Program-made: the position numbers and the translations under genes
Source: Chinchilla lanigera
Taxonomy: Eukaryota > Chordata > Mammalia > Rodentia > Chinchillidae
Direction: 5' to 3'
DNA: 64,000 nt
Assembly: GCF_000276665.1 (NCBI RefSeq)
Contig: NW_004955460.1
Span: forward strand, 5,469,133-5,533,132
Shown here: positions 43,886-55,399 of the stretch, in pieces
How the letters are laid out: every line of letters starts with the position of its first letter
Numbering within the stretch: position 1 is the stretch's first letter
Notes under the pieces: model-generated
Told to the model about the DNA's origin: nothing
Seen by the model: only the letters and a program-made list of their open reading frames with translations
Database searches by the model: none

Positions 43886-45377
43886 GATGAAAACAGCTAG
43901 TACTGCAAAGTAAATCTAAATTTGGCTAAACTTAACCTTGAATGGATAGTATCCTCACTAGGGTTTCAAGAGCCCAGGAAATCTGTCCTGGAATAAGGGA
44001 CATCTACCTTTGTTCTGTATGGCTACCTTGTTCATTTAAGTAACTTTGTCCAGAATTGGAGATCAGTAGCCCTCCCCAAGTTTGTTTTAGGGGTGTTATT
44101 GATATGCACACCTCACCACTCTGTCTAGAGTTGAAGACAAATGCTGAGATTCTCAAGGAGATAAGGAGACCAGAGAGTGATGGATTTGCTTTAGATAAAA
44201 TTATCCATGTCAGGAAGCCTCTGGGTCTTTCAGGTCAATTTTTATGGGCAATTTGGTATAAAGTGACTTTGTCTACTATGTTCCTAACTTCAGCTCAGAG
44301 GGCTTTGGGGGTAAATAAATAAAGATAGTGTTCTACAGGAATCCAGATGTTCCCAGTAGTTCCCAGTTATGGTGGCTATCAATACAAATTAGCCAAGGTT
44401 GTAAGGATGATTAAAGGAAAGGAATATAGAAGAGAAAAGATGTAATGAAGCATCGTATGTAGAAGTCCCCAAATAGTTATTCAGTAAACAGAGCTGCAGT
44501 AAGCATCTATGGCTTTGAAATTATTTACCATTCTTCTGAACTCCACCAGTCCTTCCAATTTACCTGCCTTGCTTTTGGAAGACACTTGGGTTGTTTTCAC
44601 TATAATATCTGGTTTTGCCTGTTCACACTTTTCAGGTAGGTAGAGGCCACAGGAAACCTTGGTCTACCATGCTTTTCCAAATAATGTCTATTCTTTAAAA
44701 CCAACATTATTTCTCAAGTTGCTATTTACTATTTAGCAAAACAGTTTGAGTGAATTTTTTTTTATGTCAATAATTATATGGCTCAGCTTTTGGGCTGCCT
44801 CTACCCTCAAGAGCATTCTAGATGAGATCCCTTAACTCCAAAAGTACACTTGCCTGTTAAGTTATTCAACCACTTTTTCCTGAGTGCTTGCTACTCACAC
44901 AGTGTAACTATTAAGGAAAAGGGTATACTGATTAAAAATTAAATTAGGCCATCTGCCCACAAGGTCCCAGACCACTGATTTTAATTTCTCCAACTTCAGA
45001 TCTATCTCTTTTCTCTGTAATCTAAGCTTAGATGTAATACCACTGAAAAGATTTCAGTTAACCAGAATATATTTGAAGGCACATTTTAATAAGCGAGGTC
45101 CAATAAAAAATGGCACTGGTCTCAGCAAACAGAAATGGGACACCTGTCAGCTTTGAACCATATGTTAATAGATTTAACATACATCTGAGCTCTGATTGCT
45201 GTAAATTGAAGAATTCTTCAATTTAATAGCTAAAATAGTGAGTGATATAAAATCCTTCGAAGTAGGATTCTAGGTCTTCTGTGTCAGAAGACCTAGCCAA
45301 AGTGCTGCTTTCACACCCTATAACCATTCTATATTCTTTTTTCACTGGGAAACATGCTGAAGTCCCCCTTCTTTTAC
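43886..45377. other. No recognised feature
   Basis: AT-rich; the 88-residue frame at 44056 has no recognisable domain. A short inverted repeat, AGGTCTTCTGTGTCAGAAGACCT, occurs at about 45270-45294. Confidence 0.45.
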
Positions 45378-45512
45378 CATTTTTGTTTTGCGACAGTGTC
45401 TTGCTAAGTGGCTAAATTGTCCAAATTGGGTTCCAACTCACAATTATCCTGTCTCAGCCACCCAGAGTGCTGGGATTACAGGGTGTAGACCACCACACCC
45501 AGATCCACTCTT
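45378..45512 (-). mobile_element. B1-type SINE, minus strand
   Basis: CGACAGTGTCTTGCTAAGTG, CTGTCTCAGCCACCCAGAGT and GCTGGGATTACAGGGTGTAG are antisense 7SL-monomer blocks. Confidence 0.88.
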
Positions 45513-46351
45513 TGTTCTTGTAGAAACTAATAGTAAAGGAAAAACATTTTTTTCTTTTGTTGTTCTTGTTTTTTAGGAAGAAGCAGAAGGCCACTTAATA
45601 AACTGGAGACAATTACTAGTAGTAACTGGATACTACAAGATAAGGATTAGATCCATAAGTGAGTCAGAGTTTGTGGGAAATAGCATTCAACTTCCTCCAT
45701 TTGCCACTGCCTGGACTCTAGGGATGCCAGGGTTCTGAGCCATCTTTAACACAGGAAAGCTTGAAGACACACAAGTCATATGATCTGAACACAGGGTTGT
45801 TAGAGTGGAAACAAACACAGTTATGGACTCCCCAAAACACTGACATGAAGTAAATACATCCAAGTATCAGCCTGGCCGTGGGATGTGGGTGACAGTCCAC
45901 TGAGTAGGTGCCAGCTCTCTCAGTCTTTTTTTCTAGGACCAGATTTCCTTTGAAGCCTCTGGATGAGTTCTTGGTTGTGGTTATCAGTCTGGCATGGAAA
46001 CCTGCATGATAAGGCAAAAAAATCAGAGGGCACTTTTGGCTAGCTATCCACATACGATCTCCACTTCATTTCAGAAAACAGGCAAAGATCTCATCCTCTT
46101 TGCAAAGTCCAAAGAAAGTTTTCCAAGGAAAAACAAAAGCCAAGGTCAATTTAGATTCAGAAAATCAGTGCACAAAGATTCCATGAACTTCTCCCTGCAG
46201 AAAGGAGAAAAGAAGTTCTGGGCCAAGCTAGTACTTAATAACATACTAAGTGGACCGTACAGGAGGTGGCTCTTCCTGATAGCTGGATTTTTCTTTGCTT
46301 TTCTGTGTTTGCAACTCTGGGCCTGGAGCAAGCAATGACACTGGTGTAGGA
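45513..46351. other. Unassigned; holds a 114-codon open frame
   Basis: No repeat is recognised. A plus-strand frame (45994-46338) is basic in its middle and ends in a hydrophobic run of about 20 residues (WLFLIAGFFFAFLCLQLWAW). A 111-residue frame overlaps part of it on the other strand. There is no known domain, promoter or splice signal that I can support, so neither is called as a gene. Confidence 0.3.
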
Positions 46352-46359
46352 GAATACAG

Positions 46360-46788
46360 CAGCTGTCCCCAAACTTTTGGGCACTACGGCCTGGTTTCAT
46401 GGAAGACAATTTTTTTGTGGAAAAGTTGGTGGTGGGAGATGGTTTCAGGATGAGTTAAGCACATTACACATTTTGTTCACTTTATTTCTACTATTATTAC
46501 ATTGCACATTTTATTTCTGTTATTATTATATTAGAGTCTCATGAAGAACATGCAACCTAGATCCCTCATATGCAGTGTGTGGTAGGGTTCAGGCTCCTAG
46601 GAAGATATACAACGGCGGCTCATTTGACAGGAGGCTGAGCTCAGGCAGTGACGTCAGTGATGGGGAACAGCTGGAAATTCATATGATGCTTTGCTCACCT
46701 GCCCACCACTCTCCTCCTGCTGTGCGGCCTGGTTCCTAACTGGCTACTGGCCAGTACTGGCCCTTGGCCAGGGGTTTGAGCACCCCTG
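46360..46788. mobile_element. hAT-type DNA transposon (non-autonomous, 429 bp)
   Basis: Terminal inverted repeats are CAGCTGTCCCCAAACTTTTG on the left and, read in reverse, CAGGGGTGCTCAAACCCCTG on the right. The 8-base flanks GAATACAG (46352-46359) and GCATGCAG (46789-46796) agree at six of eight positions, as expected for an 8 bp hAT target duplication. Internal blocks TTTCATGGAAGACAATTTTT and CTGTGCGGCCTGGTTCCTAAC are typical of a widespread mammalian hAT family. No transposase is encoded. Confidence 0.88.
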
Positions 46789-47329
46789 GCATGCAGGACA
46801 ATTCTTATTCATTGTGGGCATCTAAAACAGCAGATATCAGAAGGAAAATATAGAATCCAGAGGCATCACCAGTGGCTGATACAGGGAAAGCACTTCTAAT
46901 GATAATGCACAGGAGAAGATCTAACCAATGAAACCAACCACTTCAATAATACATGTTTCTATCACTCTTTGGATTTCACACTCATACCATATGACAAATT
47001 TGGGCACAGGTGCCTTGAGATTTCTTGGATTAACTCATAAGCAAGGGGTTTAGTTATGATATAACTGGCCTCAATGGCCCACAGTCTAGACTTCCTTTTC
47101 GTCTTACATCCCTGTATTATATTTTTTTTCGGATTACCATATGACTTGTCTTTTCAGCTTTCCCTTCTGAATAGAAAAACCTTTAGTTTGCAGTTTTGAC
47201 ATCTCTTAAAGCACAAGTTCCCCCTTGGATAACAATAGATTTTGTGACTGTTTTCCTTTAAAATGTGAAATTTAGCAGCCTATCAGCTGGTTATATTCAA
47301 AGGCTGGGCCCAAAATAACCCTCACCAAG

Positions 47330-47450
47330 TTCACCAGTGTTCAGACGGCAAACTAAATCTGGCCTGCAAATATTTTGTTTGGCTGGCCGGGTGATATCTG
47401 TTTTATTTTGTCTTGGTTTTGTTTGGTTTTGCTTTGCAATTGAATCCGAA
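47330..47450. mobile_element. Possible old DNA-transposon piece
   Basis: AAACTAAATCTGGCCTGCAA followed by TTTGTTTGGCTGGCC resembles the subterminal part of an old hAT-type element. Evidence is limited to this phrase. 46797-47330 shows nothing I recognise. Confidence 0.3.
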
Positions 47451-47646
47451 TGACTTTTGGCAGAAGATGCGCTGTCAAGCTCCATGGTCCCACTATTCCC
47501 TGCAGTCTCATAGACCCTCGTGATTCAGATACTGAGGTCACCTGCATGGACCTTGTGGACACTGGGTTTGTGGTGCTTGTCCTATGCATAAGAGGCGACA
47601 GAAGACTTCCACGGCTCCTTCCCTTCTCAACAAAAGCTGTCATTAG

Positions 47647-47733
47647 GGCTCGGGATATAGCTCAGTGGCACAGTGCCTGCCTGGCAAGTGCAAGGTCATG
47701 AGTTTACTTCCCGGTACCAAAATAAAAACAAAA
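47647..47733 (+). mobile_element. ID-type SINE
   Basis: GGGCTCGGGATATAGCTCAG, TGCCTGGCAAGTGCAAGGTC and TTCCCGGTACC identify the element. The identical flanks TCAACAAAAGCTGTCA (47627-47642 and 47734-47749) are the target duplication. The tail is short and mixed. Confidence 0.93.
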
Positions 47734-47879
47734 TCAACAAAAGCTGTCACTATTTTACCTCAAATTTGATGAAATTATTTTTTTTCATTTGTAATTTTTT
47801 GAGATGCCTTTTTTTAAAATTTAAAGATCAGATAAAGAAGACCTTTTGTTTCCTGAAGTCATTATGATCAAGTGCTGAA

Positions 47880-48640
47880 TTTTACCACTTGCAAAATATC
47901 TTGTATAGTATCTCTTTTATATCTACAGTAAAGACTATGTGGTTGTTCTTTCATTTTGCCTTTAATTGCTCAGAGTTTTTGATGATCAAATTTTAAACCA
48001 ATGCTGTATTTTCACAAGAAATCCCTCTTGATTGTGACACAGCATCCCTTTAGTATATATCTGGGGTTTATGTTTATCATTATCTTGCTTAGAATTATGG
48101 CCTAATTTGAAGAAAGGGTTTAGTGTTTTATTTTCCTGATTAGCAAATGAAATGTTCTTGTTGGCTTATGAGATCAAGGGCATGTTGGCTCATCAAATAA
48201 GTTGGAAGGTCCTTCTTCTTTTGTATTTTCTAAAAAACTTTGAGTAAAATTGGTGGTATCTCATTGTGGAAAGGGTTTTAAGTTTCAGTTTAACTTCCTT
48301 TATATGGAAATATTTATATTTTTTTTTTCTTCATGTGACACTATGTTAACTTGAGTTTTTGTAGAAATTTGACCTGTTTTAAAAGTAAGTTTTTCAAATT
48401 AATTAGCATAGGATTCTAAATAATAAACTCACTGTTGCTTTGATGTCTGAGTTACTTATATAATGATTTTTGTTTCCAATATTAGTTATTTGGATCATTT
48501 ATTTTCACCATTCTTTCTAGAAGTTTTTCAGTCTTATTTTTTCTCAGATCCAACTTTCTATTTTCTTTATTACATTTTTGTATTTAATTTATATAACTTT
48601 AATTTGAAATTACTCAGATGTGACTCCAAGGCATGATTAA
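47880..48640 (-). mobile_element. Old L1-type ORF2 sequence, minus strand
   Basis: Antisense blocks AATCCCTCTTGATTGTGAC, GTTGGAAGGTCCTTCTTC, TGAGTAAAATTGGTGGTATC and TTGATGTCTGAGTTACTTAT are in L1/HAL1 order, but divergence is high. The subfamily is not assigned. Confidence 0.55.
48045..48180 (+). repeat. Local duplication, copy A (partner 49272-49407)
   Basis: The stretch TATCTGGGGTTTATG..AGAATTATGGCCTAATTTG..GAAATGTTC..GGCTTATGAGATCAAGGG is repeated 1,227 bases downstream with only a handful of differences. Confidence 0.9.
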
Positions 48641-49080
48641 GCATCCAGATGTTGACAACCATATGTAAAATCATTATGAATGTGATAGATGGTAGATCCC
48701 ACTTTTGACAACGAAGGTGTGCCTCGTAGGTGACTCTAATATCATGAGCAGCTTTGGTGTTACAAAAGTAATTTCGGAGGAGGTGAACAGCTCACAGAAT
48801 CATTCCAATCAAACCAGATACAATCTTCTCTCAATTTACAGTTCTTGTTGGAAGATTTAATGTATGTTACAGCAAACAAAATGGTTGTTTTTTTGTTGAT
48901 AAAGGAAGTTAGGTTCTAGGCTCAGAAAATGTGAGTGGTTTATTGTTCATCTCTGTAAATATCCAGAGAGTTTGAAATTTGCGTGGGTGCAGGACAATTA
49001 TGATAGAGGCTACACTGTGTTCTGATATAGTGTGTCCTGACTCAACAAAGGTCAGTAGGATTCCTCAGTTATGGGGATGA
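48641..49080. other. No recognised feature
   Basis: AT-rich sequence between the old L1 piece and a polypurine tract. Confidence 0.45.
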
Positions 49081-49084
49081 ATGA

Positions 49085-49245
49085 AAATCAGGGGAGGGAT
49101 GGAGGAGAGAGAGAAAGAAGAAAGAGGGAGAAGAGGAGAAAGAAAGCAAAAGAAGAAGAAGAAGAGGAAAGAAGGAAGAGAAAGAGTAAGAGGAGGAGGA
49201 AGAGGAGAAGAAGGAAGGAAGGGAGAAGGAAAGGAAAGAGTCCTA
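49085..49245 (+). repeat. Polypurine tract (GGA/GAA-rich)
   Basis: About 160 bases almost wholly of A and G on the plus strand. The charged, lysine- and glutamate-rich frames at 49071 and 49081 are products of the low complexity. Confidence 0.93.
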
Positions 49246-49271
49246 AAATTACCAAGTTGCCCCTGTGTGTA

Positions 49272-49407
49272 TCCCTTTAATATACATCTGGGGTTTATGT
49301 GTATAATTATTTTGCTTAGAATTATGGCCTAATTTGAAGAAAGGGTTTAGTGTTTTATTTTCCTGATTAGCAAATGAAATGTTCATGTTGGCTTATGAGA
49401 TCAAGGG
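49272..49407 (+). repeat. Local duplication, copy B (partner 48045-48180)
   Basis: Near-identical to copy A over about 130 bases. It begins directly after a purine-rich tract and ends at GATCAAGGG, after which the two copies diverge. Confidence 0.9.
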
Positions 49408-52085
49408 AATTCTGCAATGAAGTCTACCTATGAAACATTGAAATAGTAAGTTAACCTTATTTTATCAGTGTCAGAAGCTCATGTCTTTAATACCCAGTAT
49501 CCTTCATACCCAGTATCATTTAGCATTAAGTCTTGGGCTCCATTTTGGCTTGCTGCTGAGAGAAGCTGTGGTTCCCCAGTGCTTTGCCCTAACAGCTGCT
49601 TCCTCCAGGCTACATTTGGTCCATTCTCACTGGGTAATAGGTCTCCCTCACTGCTGCTTCAGGGATGTTAGTACAGGTCTGTCCCCACAGTTTGTGCTGT
49701 GGCCTTGATTTTGGTCCTCCTGAGTCCCCTACGCTAATGTTTCTCTCTCACATCCCTGTGAGCCTTCCTAGATTGACTTGCAGCAAACCCCAAGTCCTTC
49801 CATTCCTGTAGATGGTCTCTTCTGTGTACAGTTTTCTCCCTGGAGGCCTCAAGAGATTGGCTAGTTCCCAAATTGACCTCCAGGATGAGTGAAGACACAG
49901 TAGGGTCATAATTTGGGATTTGGTACTTGAGTTCATAGTAAATTTTATGCGACTTGCAGTGAGCCATTTTCTAATTTTAAATTCTTTCACCCTTGCTTAA
50001 CCTGATTACTATTTCTTCTGCTTTGGGTCCATAACTGCTTACCTTGTTGGGCCAATGTGCTGCTCTATACCAACTGCAAAACTGTTATTTTTTATGCTAG
50101 TAACAAACTCTAGAATGATGTTAAGCCACCAAATTATAGGGGTTGCAGTTTCCAGTACCATGGATACCTAGATTCCCCCCTCTGGGAGTCCCTGTCACTA
50201 ATGAGTTCAATATGGGTTTGATAATGATTGATCCCTGGGAACTCTCAGTCACTGTCTGCATTGGAATAGTGCCCTCTTCCAAGCTCACCTACCCAGAGTA
50301 GATGTTGCCTGCATTCCCACCTTGACCTGAATTGCTGCTCCCCTCTCCTCAAGCTACATGTGAAGCCATTGCTATCAGGGAGGGGATCAGCAGCTCTCTG
50401 TTGTGTGCTCTTCAGATACTCACCTGATCTCATGAAACTTCTCCCTGGTTAGTGTAAACAGCCATGCCCCATAGACCCAGAGACTCCCATTCTCACTCAA
50501 CCCATTTACCCAGCTGTTCACCAGTGCATTGCCAAAGATTGGCAGGATTGGAGAGGAGCTGGATTTTATGAGTACTGATTTGTTATTGTTTTCTAGATTT
50601 AGTTGCTTTCCTTTTTCTACTCTCCTCTCTGCTATGACCCAGAAGTAACTGGAAGAGGGAAAAACACAAACCAACTTCAATATAACAAATGACAAATAAA
50701 TGGTTTGGCCAGACTTTCCCTAAGCATAGATGTGATCTAATAAGACAGGATGACCTGAGGAAGGCACTTTTCTGTAAAGGATGATATCGATCTAGGTGGT
50801 TCTCCCTGAGTGCATTTACATTGGCATTAGTTTTGTTCATGGGTATTTCTGCATCTGGGTGAATTGTCCTGATCTTCCTGGGTCTTAATATTTTTTTCTA
50901 CATTGGGATCCGACTAAACTACCTTCTCTCTTGCCAGGGTTGGCTTTATTCATCTCCTATCAGATACAGACAAATCCATGCCTGTGTGAAGATGCCATGT
51001 GAGTGACCTATTGGAAAATTGGCCTCCTTCCAATGTTAGCCACAGGCTTATTCCTCTTGTATGTAGATTGCTCCTCCCTAAGTTGGGTGTTTGAGGTGTG
51101 TAGTACCAACAACTCATTATGAAGGAGAACATGTGTCAAAGGCACCCTGGGAGCTGTCAGTGTGCATAAACTATACAGAGTCTAACACTTTTCTCTGTAA
51201 ATGTTTTCCTTACAGTTAGTCACAAAAGATTACAGAACACCGGTCACCAAGAGTTTATTTCTTATGCATAATCATTGAAACCAGAAATGTAATTTCATTC
51301 TGAATTTGAAACAAAGCATTTGATTCTGATTTTCATCATGGGAAGTGGCTCATGTTGGTGGAGTAGAAACCAAAAGTTAGACGCTTATGAAGAAGAACCA
51401 AAAAGATACACACTACACAAAGTGACCATTACAGTGTCTGATAAATAGAATCTCATGTTTAAAATATAAAATAGCTACAGAATACTGTAACACTGGCCTT
51501 GTGAGGGACGGAGCCATATGTGAAATAATCTTTTGACTGCTAATAGTGTTGTGAAATATCTAATCATATGAATTCACATACTTAAACACAGAGAAAGTTC
51601 CAGATCCACCCAGAGGGCCACAACTTCAGATCACATGCATCTCCTTTCTATGCCCTGTCAGTTCTGTGACTCAGTGACTAAAGGACAGATAAAATATCTG
51701 ACGAACTATTTTCTTATTTGACAATAATACTGTTCAAAGAGGATGCGGGCAAAGATTCTTATTTCCACACAGCTTCTCTGGCCTGTTCCCATTAATGAGC
51801 TGTGCTACCAACGTGAAAATTTTGCCTTGGATCTAAGAAAGTCTACCATGGAAAATGAATAGCATATTTCTTTCAAGAAGCATAAACTATAAAGTAAGGA
51901 AGGGAAAATTAAAACATACTAAGATTCTACCTCTGGGAATTTTCACACATCATATTTAATTAGTATAAAGACAGGTATTCAAGAGACTAATGAAAACATA
52001 TAAACTAATGAAAATATATAACAGAAAATTGTTTAAGAAAAATAGCCCTGTATTTTCAGAGTGCTTGATGTAGATCCATACTGAA
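49408..52085. other. No recognised feature
   Basis: About 2.7 kb. 49500-50900 is less AT-rich and has several overlapping minus-strand frames (62-91 residues) without recognisable domains. It might be an unrecognised repeat such as an L1 5' region or LTR element. 50950-52085 is AT-rich and unassigned. Confidence 0.4.
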
Positions 52086-52089
52086 TTCC

Positions 52090-52242
52090 AGCCAGGAGTG
52101 GTGGCACATGCCTATAATCTCAGCACTCAGGAGGCTGAGGCAGGAGGATTGTTGCAACTTCCAGACCAGCCTGGGCTACAAAGTGAGTTTAAGACCAGCT
52201 TGAACTGCAGAGCGAGACCCTGTCTCAGAAGACAAAAAAAAG
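52090..52242 (+). mobile_element. B1-type SINE
   Basis: GCCAGGAGTGGTGGCACATG, AGCACTCAGGAGGCTGAGGC and GCGAGACCCTGTCTCAGAAG, with the quasi-duplication (CCAGCCTGGGCTACAAAGTG / CCAGCTTGAACTGCAGAGCG). The flanks ACTGAATTCCA and ACTAAATTACA resemble each other as a decayed target duplication. Confidence 0.92.
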
Positions 52243-54890
52243 TACTAAATTACATTGAAAATAGTCACAAAAGTACTAAGTGAAAAATATAAGTTATGGA
52301 GCATAGGTGGGTGGTTAAATGTTATAAAAATATATTTATTCATACTTTCATACAAAATCTCAATAGGGACATCAATACATAACAGTGATAATTATCTCTG
52401 AATGATTTTTGCCTTAATACTTCTAATTTTTATGTAATGAACTTGGTTTGCACACATAATAAAGATGCTTATTATAATAAAAAGTATATTTCCCAGTCTT
52501 TAGATACAATAGAATGCTAATAGGTCCATAAGATTTTATAATGGCCTCCTGGCCTTTCTACCTGATGCCTAAACTACCATGACTCTTGCTTTGGAAACCC
52601 CTTTTCTACATTAAATACCAAATATATTGATGGAAACACCTTGCAGTCTTTCTGTCAGTATAAGTGAATTGTGCTGACTTAATCATGGAGTTTGGATGAA
52701 GTTTGCAATCCAGATACGGAGTCATTACCTCTTTTCTTACACAACCTCATTCACTATATTTATCTGTGAAGTTTTAGCCTTTCCCCTTTCTCTCTTTTTC
52801 TTTCACCATTTTTTCTTCAACAGAGTCAACAATACTTATCACCACTACTTACTGCCTTCATGGAGAAATATAAAAAGGCTTACTTTCTTATATATGTGTG
52901 TCTCTCAATATAATCAGTATGGGAACATAAGTTGTTTCAGAAACAAAAAGTCCTCTATAGATGTGTGCTTGTCTTCAAGAGAGATCATTTATTTATTTAA
53001 CGTGCTAGGGTGTACTTGGAATAACCCTAGGAGGGAGGTGAATTTAACAAGTAACAAAATAAAGTTTAGGAATATTTTCATCTAAATCACCCATTTGTTA
53101 GGTGACAAAATACTAAGCAATCCCTCCCCTTCCCTCCCTTCCCCTTCATCTTCTGATTCCAAAACAATTTCTTTTTAGCACAATGAGATGATCAACCAAA
53201 CATGTACTTCACAGCAAGTAATCCAACATGACTGGTTACAAACACAGCTTGGGGTTGTAGGCAGTAAGGTTGCTGCACCAATATGTTTAGTTATTTTGAT
53301 GATTCGCTGCTGATTTTAACTATAAATGACAGGAGATCAGGAAGAGAGGCCATCTCCTACATCTTTTGGTCAAACTACGAGTGACTGAAGAGTGGCATAT
53401 TCTGGATTCTGTGCCCATTAGCAGCAAAGCAGAATTGTGTTTTTCAATAGCATAATCCACAGTACTTCTTTTTGCCTCCCTATTAGGATTATTTATCACA
53501 ATATTATAAGATTAAAACTTATAAATACTTCTGTCTTTATAATACTGTTATTCAAATGAACCTTAGTAATTAGTAGAATTTTTTTTGCCATAAAAGAAAA
53601 AATACTCTGTAATTGTTGCCTTATTTCAGGTTCTCTTTTCCCATCCCCTTCCCCTTTCTTCCTCTTCCTCTTCCCCTTCCCTAACCACCCCCACCTTTTC
53701 CTAACTTTTCTTCTGCTTCTCAAGAGATTACATTGGTAGGCTGGAAAGGAAGCTAATACTGATGTCTATGCAAGCAGAGAAAGAGCTTTAATACACAAAT
53801 ATATCTTTACTTAAAGGCAAGTGGCCAACGCTGCTGACCATAAAGAATCAAACATGAAAATGACAATTACTGTGCATACTGAATGTATGCTCTGAGCTGG
53901 TGTTTCAGGCAAGATCTTGAGGCCTCACTATCATGCTGTTTTACAAAGTACGAAACCAAAGTAAAGAACCTCAAGCCAGCCTGTTGAGAAATGGCAAAGT
54001 CAAGATTTTAGACAACTTTTTATTTCAAAGTTCCACATTCTGTGAAGCCACACAATAGCCCTGTACGTCTACCAGCTTCACCATCAGTTTTTATGCTTTT
54101 TTACAGTGCTACCACATAGTAAACAGCTTAGGCGTTTGTTGAATAATATGCCACCTGAATATTTATCATTATATTATACAGATGGCCAATGGCAATTGCT
54201 GTAATACGCAAAAATCCAAAGGACATTACATTTTTGCTTCCATCAATGTAAATCCTGTCTTTCTTTCCTGAAAGGTGTTGTGATGAAAATGTTTTAAGTT
54301 GCTTATGAAATATAAAGAAATCTTCTACTTGGTTTTGATCCAATTCCAAACCAGAGGAATTCTTGTACTGGGGTTTGAAACAAAGCGCCGAAATGATATA
54401 TGTCACTTGCTAGACTGTAAACCGCAGCCCCTCGTTTCCGATGACCTCAAGGCTTGACCAGAGAGTCCTTAGCTGCTTCTTCCGGTTACCTTTTCAAGCT
54501 GGCTGTCCTTATTATAGCTAATGCTCCCCAGATGTAGGAGCTGTTGGCCTCTTTAACCCTTGTTTATCTCCCGCATAGCACTGGTGCTTCACACGGACAT
54601 AAGGGGAAAAAGAATATATGCTTTACTGGAGAGAATATATGCTCTTACTGGAGAAAAAGAATATATGCTCTTACCGGAGAGAAAAGCATATTTTTCAAGC
54701 ACTCTCAGGGAATAGCAGTGTCATAGTAAAAAATGCATATCGTTATTTTAAATACTTTATTTCTGAAAACTTTAAAAATGTAAGAAAAAAAAAAGAACAA
54801 AAAAAACCACACGTGCCATGATCTAGCTTCAACAAACTTATTTCATATATACCCTTACACATGTACCCCTTCCCAAATCCCAAACATTTT
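52243..54890. other. Mostly unassigned, with two low-complexity tracts
   Basis: The 129-codon frame at 52696 is rich in F, I and N and has no domain. A pyrimidine-rich tract lies at 53638-53705 (CCCCTTCCCCTTTCTTCCTC). A short direct repeat of AATATATGCTCTTACTGGAG-like units lies at about 54612-54690 (three copies, spacing about 27-30). Nothing else is recognised. Confidence 0.45.
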
Positions 54891-54891
54891 A

Positions 54892-55198
54892 CATTTGTCC
54901 TTGGGTATCCTTCAGGGACCCGTGCAAATACAAATATCCACAGATGCTCATGTGTCTTATATAAAATGGAACAATATTTCCATATAACTTACGTAGTTCT
55001 TCCCATATACTTTAACCATCTCTAGATTACGTATAGTATCTAATACAATGTAAATGCTATGTGAATAGTCGTCAGTAGGGATTAATGCAAAGAAAAAAGC
55101 TCTATCCATGTACAATACACATGTTTTTTCCAAGTATTTTTGATCTACACTTCAGTGAATCCACTGATACAGAAACTTCTCATACAGAGGGCCAACTG
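54892..55198. mobile_element. Tigger-type DNA transposon (307 bp)
   Basis: The right terminus ATACAGAGGGCCAACTG and the degraded left terminus CATTTGTCCTTGGGTATCC are inverted, with TA at 54890-54891 and 55199-55200. Internal blocks CAGGGACCCGTGCAAATAC, CTTATATAAAATGGAACAAT, CATCTCTAGATTACGTATAG and CAATGTAAATGCTATGTGAA follow the order of a common mammalian TcMar-Tigger family. Confidence 0.88.
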
Positions 55199-55284
55199 TA
55201 TTTGATGAATAAATATTTCAGTATATAACTCCACAAAGGAGAGTCTTTTGTTTTATAAAGCCATCATACTATGATTGTATCTTT

Positions 55285-55383
55285 CTTTTTTTTGGTTCTT
55301 TTTTTCCCCAGTACCAGGAAGTGAACACACAACCTTGCACTTGCCAGGCAGGCACTGTGCTGCTCAGCTACATCCCCGGCCCC
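55285..55383 (-). mobile_element. ID-type SINE, minus strand
   Basis: A T-rich tail, then CCCCAGTACCAGGAAGTGAA, CAACCTTGCACTTGCCAGGC and AGCTACATCCCCGGCCC. The target duplications CTATGATTGTATCTTT (55269-55284) and CTATGAGTGTATCTTT (55384-55399) differ by one base. Confidence 0.95.
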
Positions 55384-55399
55384 CTATGAGTGTATCTTT

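Noticed and set aside
45270..45294. Short perfect inverted repeat as a terminator or operator
   Set aside because: Isolated, in an unassigned eukaryotic stretch with no adjacent gene; small palindromes are expected by chance.
47450..47650. Possible aspartic protease motif (a VDTG-like run in the frame at 47450)
   Set aside because: A single short resemblance without the flanking retroviral protease blocks.
49071..49332. Lysine- and glutamate-rich proteins of 69-83 residues
   Set aside because: Translations of a polypurine tract.
52696..53085. 129-codon plus-strand frame
   Set aside because: Rich in F, I, N and K as expected from AT-rich DNA; no domain, signal peptide or homology that I recognise.
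54544..54821. TGEK-like linkers suggesting zinc-finger repeats
   Set aside because: They come from a short direct repeat; no C2H2 cysteine/histidine pattern is present.
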